64,000 nt of DNA, taken from positions 235,276 to 299,275 of the forward strand of contig QANU01112002.1 of the NCBI GenBank assembly GCA_003254905.1, written 5' to 3'. The notes beneath the pieces are model-generated. The model was not told the DNA's origin. It made no database searches and worked only from the letters and a program-made list of their open reading frames with translations. The position numbers and the translations under genes are program-made. Shown piece by piece: positions 1 through 12,031 of the stretch (positions are counted from its first letter, which is position 1; each line of letters opens with the position of its first letter). This DNA comes from Nissolia schottii. Its lineage: Eukaryota > Streptophyta > Magnoliopsida > Fabales > Fabaceae.

Positions 1-1960
1 TATGTTAAATGGATGGAATTATCCTGTTCAATTTCACTAATGTAATTAATATTTCATTCTCTTTATTCATGCAATCATTAATAAATACAATTAAATTAAT
101 GATATTATTAGAAAACAAAATTTACTCTAACTTGATATTTAAAGTTGATAAATATTTTAAAATCTTAAAAACACTTAACTTTACCATTATTCTTAAATAG
201 ATTGAGTGAATTAAAATGACACAATTTATTAATGATAGAGAAAGGCGAAAAAAATAGTTTAACGAAGATAGAGTGAATTTTAATAAATAAATAAAAAGAG
301 AATAAGTCAAATAGATTTAATGAAGAAAGAGAATAGCCGGATGCTTTTATTTCACATTAAATTTTGAACTTACAACTTTATTCAAATTATTTAAATCGTT
401 GTGTCACTAGTGTACTTTCACCTTTGCCTTTTGCTTGAATGAGAAGAGAAAATGAGAGGGAAAAAATGAAAAGAAAAACACACCCCCCCCCNAATGACTT
501 TTATGATTATTGTCTTTTATGAAAAAATAAAATATTATAGAGTTATAATTGTAATTTTATTATAAAATCCTACTTCTCTCTATTTCTTTCCTCATATCAT
601 GCAAGAAAACTTTTTTTTTAATCTTTTTTATGTGGAACCTACAAGGTTTTTTTTTTCTCTTCTCTCAATTTTCTCTTGTCATTCATGCAAGAAAAAAATA
701 TCATTTTACACCCATTTCTCTCCTTCCATTTTCTTTCCTCTCTTTTCCTCTCAATCCTAGCAAAAGATGAGAGTGACTTAAATAGTAAAATATTAATTTG
801 ATGAACACAATTTAATGAAGAACGAGAAACAAAAATTAATTTGCAACAAACAAAATAAAAAATTGAATTATATTATAGATGGGAATGCAAGTCAATGACT
901 CAGCACTTACATAAATATTATTGGCACTATAATATATTTGAATATTCAAAATTTGAATTATATTTTAGAATATAATTTGTCTATATTTACTTTCAATTTT
1001 ATAATACTTGAAAATATGTTAATATATTGTGAAAATAAATTACATATAATATTTATTTATAATTGAAATTTTATTGTATGAAAACAGAAAATGTAATTTT
1101 TAGCTATATTTAACTACAAAAAATATAAATATTCTTTTGAAAAACATTAATGTAATATTACTAAAAAACATAATATTTAATTATTATTATTTTGTTTCAT
1201 ATTTTTAGCCATAAAGGGACTTAAATATGGTTTGTTCATTAGTTATTAAATTGATCTATTCTCTCCCTTCGTTGGAACTCTATCTCACTATTATTTTTCT
1301 TCATTAATTTGTGTCATTTTAAATCATGAGTAAAATAGAATTAGTATGAGAGTTTTACTCAAATTCAATTGATCCCTCCTCTCTGCATATATGAGTATTG
1401 TATCAGTTATTCTTGGAAAAGAAGCATGATGAACTGAATACTGAGAATGTGAGAATTGAGAACTTAATAGACCATTTTATTTTAAATTTGTAACAAACTT
1501 ATGGATGAATGCTAGTATGTTGCTTTCGCAATACTCGAATCCAAAACCTTGTTTAAAGAGTAACAAACTAATTGACCCAACAAAGTAAACCCAAAAAAAA
1601 ATAAAATTGAACCAACCATGCATTTGATGTGGTATTTTAATGATAAGCTCTTTTTAACACAACAATATAGTCAATCTCATTCCCATTCTCCCCGTAAAGG
1701 AATCAAATTTTAAGACAAGTTAATTTTAACTTGATTAGAGTTCAAGTGCAAGCTATTGAATATAAAGCTTGACCATGATCAAAGAAGGAGAAAAAAAAAT
1801 ACAAGTTCTGTAAAGTACATGCATGACAATAGGCACTACAACGTGTTCACATGATCATGTCCGACGTATGCAACTCATAGGCCTATATTCTTATCTGTAC
1901 TTCTAGAATGACAACAGCCTAAAATGAATTAGAATTGTATACACGAGTAACAAAATCTAC
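1..1960. other. AT-rich intergenic region, no gene seen
   Basis: Strongly AT-rich sequence with stops in all frames at short spacing; the only open frames are about 60 codons and have no recognisable composition. It contains a C homopolymer ending in the one ambiguous base (n at 492) and pyrimidine-rich stretches near 560-760 where the phrase catgcaagaaaa occurs twice. I see no RNA gene or coding exon here. Confidence 0.6.
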
Positions 1961-1969
1961 TTTAGAGAA

Positions 1970-2140
1970 ACGACTTTCATTGGTTCAAGTGGTTTTGCAC
2001 TTGTTTCGTTTAAGCAAAGTTTCGAATTCAAGTCTCATGGATGAAAAAAAACTAATGTTGAGTGAGCTTTACTCTTATAATTTGACGATCCAACTTGAAT
2101 CAAATTAAGTAAAATCCAATAGACTTCAAACACTAGTAAT
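1970..2140 (+). repeat. possible tRNA-derived SINE remnant
   Basis: The segment has a tRNA-like arrangement: a box-A-like tggttcaagtgg near 1980 and a box-B-like gtttcgaattcaagtc about 40 bases later, followed by an AT-rich tail. This spacing is usual for a Pol III promoter in plant SINEs. I could not find target-site duplications, so it is only a candidate. Confidence 0.3.
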
Positions 2141-2533
2141 TTCGATTAAAAAAAAACCAATTTAGAGTTCCCTTTTTAACACCATCCCAAATTATGTCAT
2201 CTCCGAATTCCAAGACAGCATAAACAATACACAAGTACAATGTCTCATCTGTCTCAGAAACCTAACTATGGATTCCACTATACAGATAAAAAAAAAGGTA
2301 TAAAACCTTTAAAAGAAACCTAAAATAAAACTAAAAGGAAAAAAAAAAAACATCTATATCAATATTTCCAGAACTCGAGACTGATTTCGGTTCTATGCAT
2401 AAACTATTGCTACATAAACAACTTTCATATCATCAACTAATGCTACAATGCCTGAAAAATTCCCATCACCAAAAGCTCGAAAAGCCAAACACCGGGTTTC
2501 CTCGGTCCGGAAGAAACAGCAGAAGTCTTGTCT

Positions 2534-5500
2534 TCAGTTAGACCACACATGAATGAGGCCCTGTCTGTTACCAGTATATATCTCGTTTCGATCTTCATCA
2601 TAGAAGAGCGCAGTTATGTCCTCCAAAGCCTCCGCAACTGTGCTCCTTATTTGGGATGAATGACTGCGCCGGCAGCTGCAACCCGTACTGCTGCACTCGT
2701 CCGCCTTGGTGCTGCTATTTGACGCATTAATTTTAGCCAGAGATTTCCCGGTCAAGATATTGCTGACGTTAATCGATCCAGCAGCTGCGCCAAGAAGCAA
2801 ATTATAATGAGATCAGCACACTTTAACAAATTGAAAGCTGTCTATGACATTTAGAAATCAAATAAAAGCTAAGCTCAAAGGGTATTACGATTTCCTTCCA
2901 CCCACTGAAGATCAGAACCGGCCCGGCAGTAAGAGATAATGAGATCCTGATCACTAGTTATGTATATGTTATTTGTATTGCAGTCGGCATGCCATAGCAT
3001 ATGATCCTCAAATGAAGTAACGAGTTCTCCACGGAAGTTCCACACGGAAACTGCTCGGTTTCTGAAAGTAAGGAACAGCTGATTCTCATACAGAAAGATA
3101 AACGCAGATGGAGTCATGAACTCAGTTCTGCTTATCTCTCTTAGTTCAGCATTTCGAACCTACAAACAAAAGGAATTACACAAACAGACATTAAATAATT
3201 CTAAAAGATAAGCTGCGAAAGACATCACATAAACGGATACAAAAGGATTTTAAACGAAAATGAAAATGAAGCTTACATCAAGAATCTGAAGGTTCTCATT
3301 TTCTTGCTTGACCAGAAGCTTTTCATTGAATTGCTCGATGAAGTCCACCTTCTTATTCCGATGTAGTAGGTGATTGAATGATTTGAGGACAGTACCATCT
3401 TCAATGGATAGAATCTGAAGGGGAATATGGCCACTGGATCTATGGAAAATTAATAACATGATGCCAGGACTGTAACATAACAAAAGATGAAATTAAGCTC
3501 CAACCCAATGCACCAAAGTGTAGCATGTTAGTTGACAAAATGGCAAACAAAAACAGTTCCACAAAGAAACAACCACAGAACAATTTTGAGCTAGCAACAA
3601 ACAAAACACACTTATCAGGGGGGGAAAACCTTATGGAACTTAACCTACACAAGTCATTACTATTAATTCTAATAACTTAACCTTGGGTGAAGCTTTGGGC
3701 TTTGAAATTGGTTTTATCAAGATGGAATGATACTGTATTCAACGAATGAGTTAGGAACTGAGTGCAAGATTTGCACAAAACACCAAGAAGGGTCAAGTGA
3801 TCAGAGTTAACAAGAATTTATTCAGAAAAATGGTATGTCAGCAGAGAATGGAATTGTGAAGCAGAAAGCCAATCCAGAGAAGAGAAAGTACCTGATCTTG
3901 ATTTCTTGAACATGCTGATCTGAGATGGAGTATAGCAAGGTGTAGTTCTTAAGATCGAAAACCTTGTATACACTGATACCATTGGATAAAAGAGGTTTAG
4001 ATAATAAGCAGTGAGTAAACATAACACTATCAGCTGAATATAAAAAGAAATTGAGGAAGATACCTATCCTGTGCTGAGTAAGTTAGGACCTTTCCATTAA
4101 CATCATCAAACTCTACAAATCCTGGCCATTTCAAAGATTCATGCTCGAAAAGAGGAAAGCCGTCATTTGGTCTGCCCCTCCGTATGTATCTAAGAATGGA
4201 AATGAATTAGAATGTAAGCAAAATAAGTTGTGAATATCAATCAAAAAGGAAGATTTGAGTGCATAGACGAAGAATGTACGCACTCAATCCCTGTGGATCT
4301 GCATTTCAAGGAGCTGAAGTTTTCAGAAGCAAAAACAGACACTGTAATGAGTGACTCGTTGTTCTTATTGTAGAACAGGCTCCGAATCACTTCGTCAGGG
4401 GACACATTCATAAAGCAAACCCTCTCATTTGTTTCTGCAAGGAATAGAACAGCATTTAATTCATACACAAAAATTATTCAAATTAAATTAAAGGGTCATG
4501 CAATTGATCAATGGTTATTTGTACTTTCATTCAATCAAAAAAGATAAGAAACAAAAATCTCATTTGTTTTCGCATGTAATTAAGCATTCCATTCAAACAA
4601 ACAAAAATCAAATCCCATGGATTCTATACAAACATAACAATGATCAATTAATGACTTTTAGTACCTCCATTCACACATGAAAAATCAGACCCCGTTTATT
4701 TCAACATTCAACAGAGCATTCCATTCATTAGGGAAAAAAAAAGTTCAATCTTTATGGTTTCCACACAAAAATGACTATGATCAAGTAATGGGTATTTACG
4801 ACTCAACCGAAAGCACCACACAAAACAAAACACAGCATCAATTCACACAAAAAAATCCAAATCTCATTTGTTTCAGCAAGCAATTGACCATTCCATTCAC
4901 ACACAAAAAATCAAATTCCATGGACTCAACACAATCACAACAATGATCAATTAAAAGGATAATACCAATAGCAGTTGAAAATAGCTACTGGATCACCCTT
5001 TCACACACATTAACAAATAAAAAAATCAAACCCCATTTTCTTTTAGAATGCAATAGACCATTCCATCCACTCCAAAAAAAAAAAGAAGAAAATCAAATTC
5101 CATGGATTCAACACAATCACAACAATGATCAATCAAAAGGGTAATGGCAATAGCAATTGAAAGGCCTACTAGATCCTCCTTTCACACATCAAAACAATCA
5201 AACCCCATTTGCATTTAGCATGCAATAGACCATTCCATCCAGTCAAAAAAAAAAAAAAAGCAATCAAATTCCATGGGATTCAACACAATCACAATCACAA
5301 CAACAACGATCAATCAAAAGGGTAGCATTACCTTTACCATGCAACAAACAATCCCACTCACACACAAACACATAAAAAAAGTATCAATTTTAAGTCCCCC
5401 ACACAAAAATTCCAAAATTTAAATAAACGGGGGAGCAAATCCCTCACCTCTACTAAAAACAGCACAGAGTCCAGCTTGGGTAAGAGCAAAGACCAAGCTT

Positions 5501-5802
5501 TTCGCAGCAACGATCTCCACAAGCTTGCTCCTTTTCATCAACAAGGACAAAAAAGTGGAAGAACTTGAATAGTTCTTAGGGTCATGAGTGTCATACTCTT
5601 GCACCAATCGCATGGTGCTGAATCTCTGGCTGGCGGTGGCGGAGGCGAATGCACGGTGGGGCTTCGAGCAAATCTCGCGGCCCTGAAGCCTCTTGACGAT
5701 GCTGACGCTGCCATTGTGGGTGGTGGAGCCTCCTCTTCTTCCGCCTTTGCTCGCCACTATTCGCCTATTACAACCCCGCGAAGTTATTCTCCTTCCTTCC
5801 AT
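2534..5802 (-). CDS. WD40/transducin-like protein, 7 exons, 475 aa
   Basis: Exons on the minus strand: 5802-5448, 4434-4284, 4189-4064, 3972-3892, 3469-3277, 3159-2889 and 2784-2534. They sum to 1428 nt, 476 codons with TGA, and every junction is GT-AG with matching phase. The product starts MEGRRITSRG, has a basic N-terminus, then a beta-propeller-like body; the C-terminus YTGNRQGLIHVWSN is a typical last WD repeat strand. Conserved-looking blocks include MRLVQEYDTHDP, VCFMNVSPDEVIRSLFYNK and WPGFVEFDDVNGKVLTYSAQD. I recognise it as a conserved single-domain plant WD40-like family of unknown biochemical role, probably a protein-protein scaffold, but cannot name it. An in-frame ATG 14 codons upstream (5844) is possible; 5802 was chosen because it begins the conserved-looking MEGRR segment. 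Degenerate propeller repeats make the repeat count uncertain. Confidence 0.9.
4560..5335. repeat. tandem repeats of about 170 bp in intron 1 of the WD40 gene
   Basis: Intron 1 of the WD40-like gene (4435-5447) is mostly an imperfect direct-repeat array. The anchor cattcca recurs at 4585, 4718, 4889, 5059 and 5231, giving spacings of 133, 171, 170 and 172. Each unit also carries atcaaattccatgg followed by a run of acaatcacaacaatgatcaa. The last three units match best; the first two are more diverged. Confidence 0.8.
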
Positions 5803-6047
5803 TGTTTTTTCCTCTCTCTCTCTCTCAAGTCCACAGAACTTCAATTCAATTCAATTCATGGTGCTTCTCTTTGAAGCCGACTTTAATAGCGAAATTTAAT
5901 TATTAATATAATGACAAATATTATGTAATATTGGTTGTTTGCATTTACTTTCCTCAATCCTCATCTCAAGCCCGCTTTGCTTTCATGGGGGTTATAACGT
6001 GTGTATTTTCTTGTTTTTCCTGGTTTTTTTTTTTGGGGAGGTTGTTT
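5803..6047. promoter_or_regulatory. 5' flank of the WD40-like gene
   Basis: Sequence just upstream of the minus-strand start. The first 40 bases are a CT-rich tract on the plus strand (GA-rich on the sense strand), common in plant 5' untranslated leaders. I could not identify a convincing TATA box or transcription start. The flank is cut short by the inverted-repeat element beginning near 6048. Confidence 0.4.
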
Positions 6048-6684
6048 GGGTGTTCATGGGTCGGGTTGGGCCAGGTTGGCTTTTACCCGAGTCCAGCTCT
6101 ATATTTAAACTGAGCCAATTTTGAGGATCCGGACCCAATCCTAAATCTCATAAATCTGATCATCTTTAGGCCGAGTTAAAACTCGGGGTTTGGACCTGGC
6201 CAAAAATGGGTCAAAACGGTTTCAAACTTCAAAATAAAAAATAACATTTATTAAAAATTAAAGTTGAAAAAATTGTAAACTAAACATTATATTTCCTAAC
6301 TAAACACTCATTAATTTCAAACACTACAACATAATGACAAAATTTATAATCTTAGCATTCTCATTCAAACTTCCATAGTTTTAGTGGAACATAAACAACA
6401 AAAAAATAATAAGTGCACTACAATAAATTTCTATACACTGAAGTAGTCATGATTTAACTATAATAGACACCAAAATAGACATGATTATGGGATGGGAAGG
6501 AAAAAAAATAAGAAATGCATAATATAGTAGTGTATGCAGGCCGGGTCGGGTGACCTAAGACTAAACTCGGATCTGATATGAATTAAAATTGATTTTTTTA
6601 GAGTTGTTTAAAATCAGGCTCAATTCGCCCCGAATGCTTTGGGCTAGTCCGGGTTAGCAGGTTGGACCGGGTTATGAACACCCT
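6048..6684. mobile_element. non-autonomous hAT-like element, about 640 bp
   Basis: The left end gggtgttcatgggtcggg and the reverse complement of the right end (ccgggttatgaacaccct) match over about 17 positions with few differences, so this is a terminal inverted repeat pair. The interior repeats ggtcgggttgg-type phrases and has no coding potential. Flanks ggttgttt and tagtgttt agree at 5 of 8 positions, weak support for an 8-bp duplication. TIR type and length suggest a hAT-derived miniature element; this is inference. Confidence 0.45.
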
Positions 6685-6995
6685 AGTGTTTGGTAATCGG
6701 GACGATCGTGGCGAATTTCATCGATTTGTGACGGTTGTTTTTGTAGGATAATGACATAACAAGTAATGATTTTAAGGCTTACTATCAGTTTTACTTTTAA
6801 AGGGATGATCTTTTAGGGGTGAATAGTAAAACACAAAAGTTGTATGTCGTCTTCAAACTTGCTCACTTGATAGTCGATCTAAAGACCTAAATCAGATACT
6901 CAATAACTATGTTCCATGTTGGATCCCTGTTTAACAATGAAAGTTGATATCCCTCAATAGGAGAATATCTTTGAGGGGTTGTAATAGGCGAGTAG

Positions 6996-9453
6996 TGTAA
7001 CACCCCTGCTAACTGCCCACTTCCATGGTAGCAAACAATGCTCACAGGGTTGTTATCCATTGTGTGGGATTACCTTTAGTCCCTACTTTTCACTTTGCAA
7101 ATATTCATTTACGCGAAAATATGGACCATTTCGGAAATCGTTCTTTTACAGTATCAGTTTGTAAACTAGGAGTTGTACGTGATCAAGGAAACATATATAT
7201 ACAAACGCTAACGTATCTGGCAGCTAAGGTGATAATAAGCCAGGAAGAGTATGAATATACATATAAGTACAACCAAGGTCCAACATATAATTGCACAATG
7301 CTTACTAATAAGTATTTACACAAAAAGTTATCAAAAGTCGTAGATCACTACACAAAATAGCTATCGCCCTAATGCGAGAATTGTCTCTTTACTCTGGTCC
7401 TGGAACTATCTTGCTACAGCCACCCGTCGTCTACCACGTGTCCCTCTCGTCGATCCCTTCGCTCTGCACGTCTGGAATCATAAAGGAGTGGGGGTGAGAA
7501 CTCGTCGTCCTCAGTGGGGATCCCTAGTGTTACCTATCGTTTCATTTCTCCATTATGTTCCAGGCTACTCAGGAGATCTCTAGGTGTTCATGCATACTAA
7601 ACTCCTACTGATTATTATCTTTGCCTAGGTCTTGAATAGCTTTATCTACTTTACTAGGTGATCGGGGAATGTAATCTTCCCTTTACTTACCTCTAAGTTC
7701 TCGTGTTTTCTATTCCTGACCGTTATACACCTTCGTAACGTAACCGTAACTACTAACACATGCATGCAGACATACGTGACTGTTCATCACGCATATGTTG
7801 CGAGGGATCGTTCCACCATGCTTGCCAGGCACGGGATAGTTTATCAACCAAGGACTGTTCATCATGCCGATGAGGCACGGTATCAATGCATGGATCGTTC
7901 ATCTTGCCCAGTGACATGGCATCGTATCGTTTAGCGTTTCGACTCGTGTCACACCTCCTCGTACATCTCAGGACCGTCGTCCACATGGTGATGCACGACC
8001 TACCTTCACTGTCTGTTCCTCGAGGCAACGAGACTTCACCCTTTTCCCGGGTGACGAAGGGCCGCCTTGTGGCTAAGCCGAAAGCGGACCATTTATTCGT
8101 TCACTCTTTCTGTCACAATCCTTTTTGTACCATTGACCAAACTCACATTTATCTTTTCCTTTAGACTCTCTCTTTGTTTCCTTCGTTCAATTATGATCTT
8201 TCCTGTCATTAGGTGATAACCTCTAGTAATCTAAAGTCCTCATGATGCATGCTTTAAAACACAATAGATTCATAGTTATTTGCACATACAACTTTCTAAG
8301 TTTCTATGCTAGTTAGAACACGTAGGAAAGCTAAAATTTTAAGTTCTTTAAAGGTTATTCGAATGACAAAGTTTGGTCCTTCGAATATCATGAAAACTTG
8401 GCCCTTGGATTATCAAAATCACAGATTTTCAAGTAAGACCGCTCAGCGGCTGGGCAAGGTCACTCAGCATGTCGCTAGCCAAAACAGTTCCAGCATCAAA
8501 ATATGCTTTTGAAACCTGAGGCCTTCCCACATAGTTTTAACCAGTATAGTTATATTTTTCTAACATTAAAATTTCATAAAATCATTCATACGTTATACTA
8601 AACCTATTTTCTACATAAAATCTACTGCGTTATATTTTCATATACACATACAGAAAACATTATAATAAACCACAAAGACAATGGCTCTAGGATTACCCAC
8701 CTCAAAATCCAGTTTAGAAACGGTAGAAGTGATGTAGAAAAATCCCTAATCGCGGTAGAGTGGTCCCTGCTATATTTTTAGCGACTGACAGCATAACAGC
8801 AGTGCACGAACAGAATAACAAAGAAAGAAACAAAACGAACAAGAAAAAAAAAGTGAAGCGAATGGCTTCAGGAGGCTGGCCTTTTTATAGGCAGCCTCCA
8901 CCGCCTCAAATTAATTAATGTGTGTGTATATATATATATTATATTATATTATAAATTATTATTATATTATTATTTTTACTATTTATACTTATTATTATAT
9001 TATATAATAATATATTATATACATATATCTAAAAATATCACTGTCAAACCGTGGCAAGGGATAAAGATGGCCCGTCTAGTACACTTTTGATCAAGTTTGA
9101 CTGCATTTTGTCGTTCGTAGTCCCGGTGCTTTGCGTACGGCTGTCTGAAAAATATTTCGGACGCGTAATCGTGATCTACTAATTTTCCTGATTAGTAGTT
9201 TGAGTCCGGTTGAGGTATTCTTGGATTTATTTTCTTATTAGTATATTTTACGGACTCCTTTGAGTCGTAATTAAATCTTAATAGTAACTGAAAATCGATT
9301 CGGACCTCACAAGACTCCGCGAAATCGCCCAATTACTATTTTTGGCTAATATTTTAAAGATTAAAGTTAATGATTAAATTTTCCAATCTTATTAATTTAT
9401 TCTTATTTATTTATCATGCAAAATCTTCGTAAGGGAAAAATCGGGATGTTACA
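6996..9453 (-). mobile_element. solo LTR, copy 1 of the 2.5-3.2 kb LTR family
   Basis: On the minus strand the element starts TGTAACATCCCG and ends GGGTGTTACA; the plus-strand edges are tgtaacacccc at 6996 and cgggatgttaca ending at 9453. Flanking pentamers are agtag and agtaa, one mismatch apart. A TATA-like ctataaaa lies on the minus strand near 8890, as expected of a U3 promoter. There is no gag, pol or second LTR, so this is a solo LTR left by recombination. Homology to the LTR at 42109 is visible over the first 150 bases (cgcaaacaatgctcac-type block, then aatatggaccatttcg). A degenerate minisatellite around gttcatc/atgccgatgaggcacgg lies at 7780-7920. Ends and length fit a gypsy chromovirus of the Tekay/Del kind (inference). 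Confidence 0.75.
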
Positions 9454-11760
9454 AGTAATGGCAAACAAAGGTAGAAGAAGAAGAGGCTCCAACAATGGTA
9501 GTGTTAACCTTAACAACATCATGAAGAAGCTTTAGGGCCACGAGTTTTTGCCTTGGTCCTCCTACCACTTATAGCAAAGATCCACATAGGGATTGTGCCA
9601 TTCAGGGCTCTACAGTCGAGAAATTCTTTCTTGTGGGGACGAGGACAAGATAAAAGTCTCCCTACGACAAATTTGGTGACTGGTTGAAAATCACGCTCCC
9701 AGTCCTGTGAAAACCTTGTATGTGCGAAAAGACTAAAACACCCTTAATGAATGTTCACTATACCATTATATGTGTATATACTTTATGAAATTTCACATTT
9801 AATTTTAATTTTCAAATGGAAATATAATTTATCTTAATAACTAAAGTTACTAAACTAGTAACCTTATTCGCTTTCATGATAGATTGAAATTGAATCCATG
9901 TTGCCAGCTTCGTTTCTTCTTCATCAAAGTCACAACACCCAAGCCCCTATTTTTCTTCAATGTTGTTGCCAACCCTTGCACACACCACCAAATTCCATTG
10001 GCAATGAGGACGATCGTGAGCCACCAAGACCATGACGGCAAAGCGCAGTGTTGAAGGGTGAAGGACATGTGATGGCAAAGGGCAAGCCACAACCCCCAAC
10101 TCCTCCGCCTCTAGCTCTAGCTATCCTATGTTCTTCCATGCTCTCAACTACCTCCATAATTTTCTTCGCTTTTCAGGTTTCTTTATTTCTTCTTCTTTGC
10201 AAAAAGAAAAAAATGCCTCTTCATCATCCAACCTTGAATGAGAGCATCCCATCACTTATTATGGGCTTTCCTTTTAGTCCTATAAATAATATCTCAGGTT
10301 TGCATTGAAATGTGAAAATCAAAGGAAAATCTTTTTTTAGAAAAAAGGAGAAGATAAATATAAATTAATACGAACACAAAAAAGAACGAAAAAAAAATCA
10401 ATTTAGTAATTGAACTAAAGAAACTTAACAATGTTAATAAGAGGGGTGGTCACGGGTCGATTTGACCCGCGAAACCCACCAAAATCGTCTGATCCAACCT
10501 CTATGAGTTGTGTTAGGTTTGTTAACATGTTGTTGGGTTAGGTGACTTGACAAAATACACATTAGGCAAGTGGGTTGTGGGTTTCCATAATTCGGATTTG
10601 ATCTGATCCACTACCCAATTACCTAATATATAAATATACACACACATATAAATTATATATTATTATATATTTTTTATTCTTTCCCTAACCCTACTTACCC
10701 ACCCACTCCCATTCACTCTCTTGCCCTTGATGCTTTTATTGCTATTGCTTCTTCCGGGAGCATTGCCACCGTCTCCAGCAAACACTGACAACAACACGGC
10801 TTCTCTCAAACCAGATTCGCCCTCCGCTCCTTCTCTTAAACAAGACTTGACCTCTAGCGTTCCTTCTTCGGGCGACCCAAGGCATGGGCTTGGCAAGCTT
10901 CGGTTAAGCTCTTTCTAGAAGAGAAACGATGTCAAGCAATTCTATCTCCTTAGAATCAATGTCGTCATAGAGGATCTTGACGAACCCGGTTTTGGTGACA
11001 ATCCCAACACCCTTCACCTCTTTCTTCATAGATCTACTCACAAACTCAATCACGAACACAAAGATAGAGAGAGGGAGAGAGAGAAAAGACAAAATGGGAA
11101 ATATTTTTACCCACACCTCTTAAATGTACCTAGTCATTTATGAGAAGTGTGACCAAATGTAAATGTCTCACCATAGTCCATCATTGTATCAATATTTTAG
11201 AAGTTGCCCAAATTTTATAGCATTCATCTGACAAAATATTTTTGAATTCAAATTTTTTTTTGACAATTAAAACAAACATCATTATTTTTTTAATAAAAAA
11301 AATCTCTAAATTTTAATATACTTTATTCAAAATTACTCTTATCTACTAAAAAAAATTGTTCGTTAAAAAAAAGTGTTACTTAAATTTACTAGTTTAATAC
11401 ATGTGTTATGCACATAAATTATTTTAAATTTGTTGATATTAACTTTTTTTAAAAAATTATTTAAATTTTATTTTTTTATTTTTAAATATTAGAGGTGAGA
11501 GAATGCTAAATTTAAATTAAAAAAGTTTAGTGAATTTAAGTCAAATAAATTTAGTAAAATTTAAAATTTAAATTAAAAAATTAGTAAATTTTAGTGAAAA
11601 TTATTTGGGTAAAAAAAATCTCCAAAATAAATGGTACAAAAAACCCAACATTTAATTAATATAAATTATAAATAAAAACACATACCAAAATAATTTCATG
11701 TAATACACTAGTGCCATGCTAATACTAGTAATAATTAAAAAAGAAAAGAAAAAAAAAGGT
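9454..11760. other. intergenic region, no confirmed gene
   Basis: Mixed sequence between the solo LTR and the kinase gene. It includes GC-richer patches at 9870-10160 and 10680-11100 with short open frames on both strands but no clear gene. At 10440-10620 lies gggtcgatttgacccg-type dispersed repeat sequence similar in style to the element at 6048. From 11200 to 11700 it is nearly all A/T. Confidence 0.5.
10904..11060 (-). pseudogene. possible coding remnant with Tudor-like phrase
   Basis: The minus-strand frame reads ...GFVKILYDDIDSKEIELLDI..., which resembles the KVLYDDGDxExLxL strand of Tudor-like modules in plant PDS5-type proteins. The open frame is only 70 codons and no flanking exons were found. 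It may be chance; if real it is a fragment, not a gene. Confidence 0.15.
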
Positions 11761-12031
11761 AAGTGGCCATAAAAGAATTAAGAAGAAGAGGAAAAAAGAA
11801 ATGCAAAAGGTACACGAAGAATGAAAATCTGTTCCTCGGGGTTACCAACATCCCGTGCGCTCCACTTCCACCACTCCCACCAACAACTAAACAAACAACC
11901 AACCAACCATCCAAACCAACACTCTCACCACCACTACCCCCACCACCACACCTCCGCCACCAACCGCCGCAACAATTCGCCACGACGTCGTTCCTCCGCC
12001 ACATCCCGAGCTCCCTCCCTCGCTTACTCGA

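Noticed and set aside
5584..5874. 96-codon plus-strand open frame
   Set aside because: It is antisense to exon 1 of the WD40-like gene.
7753..8164. 91-92 codon frames on both strands
   Set aside because: They lie within solo LTR copy 1 in its repeat-bearing part, with no known domain.
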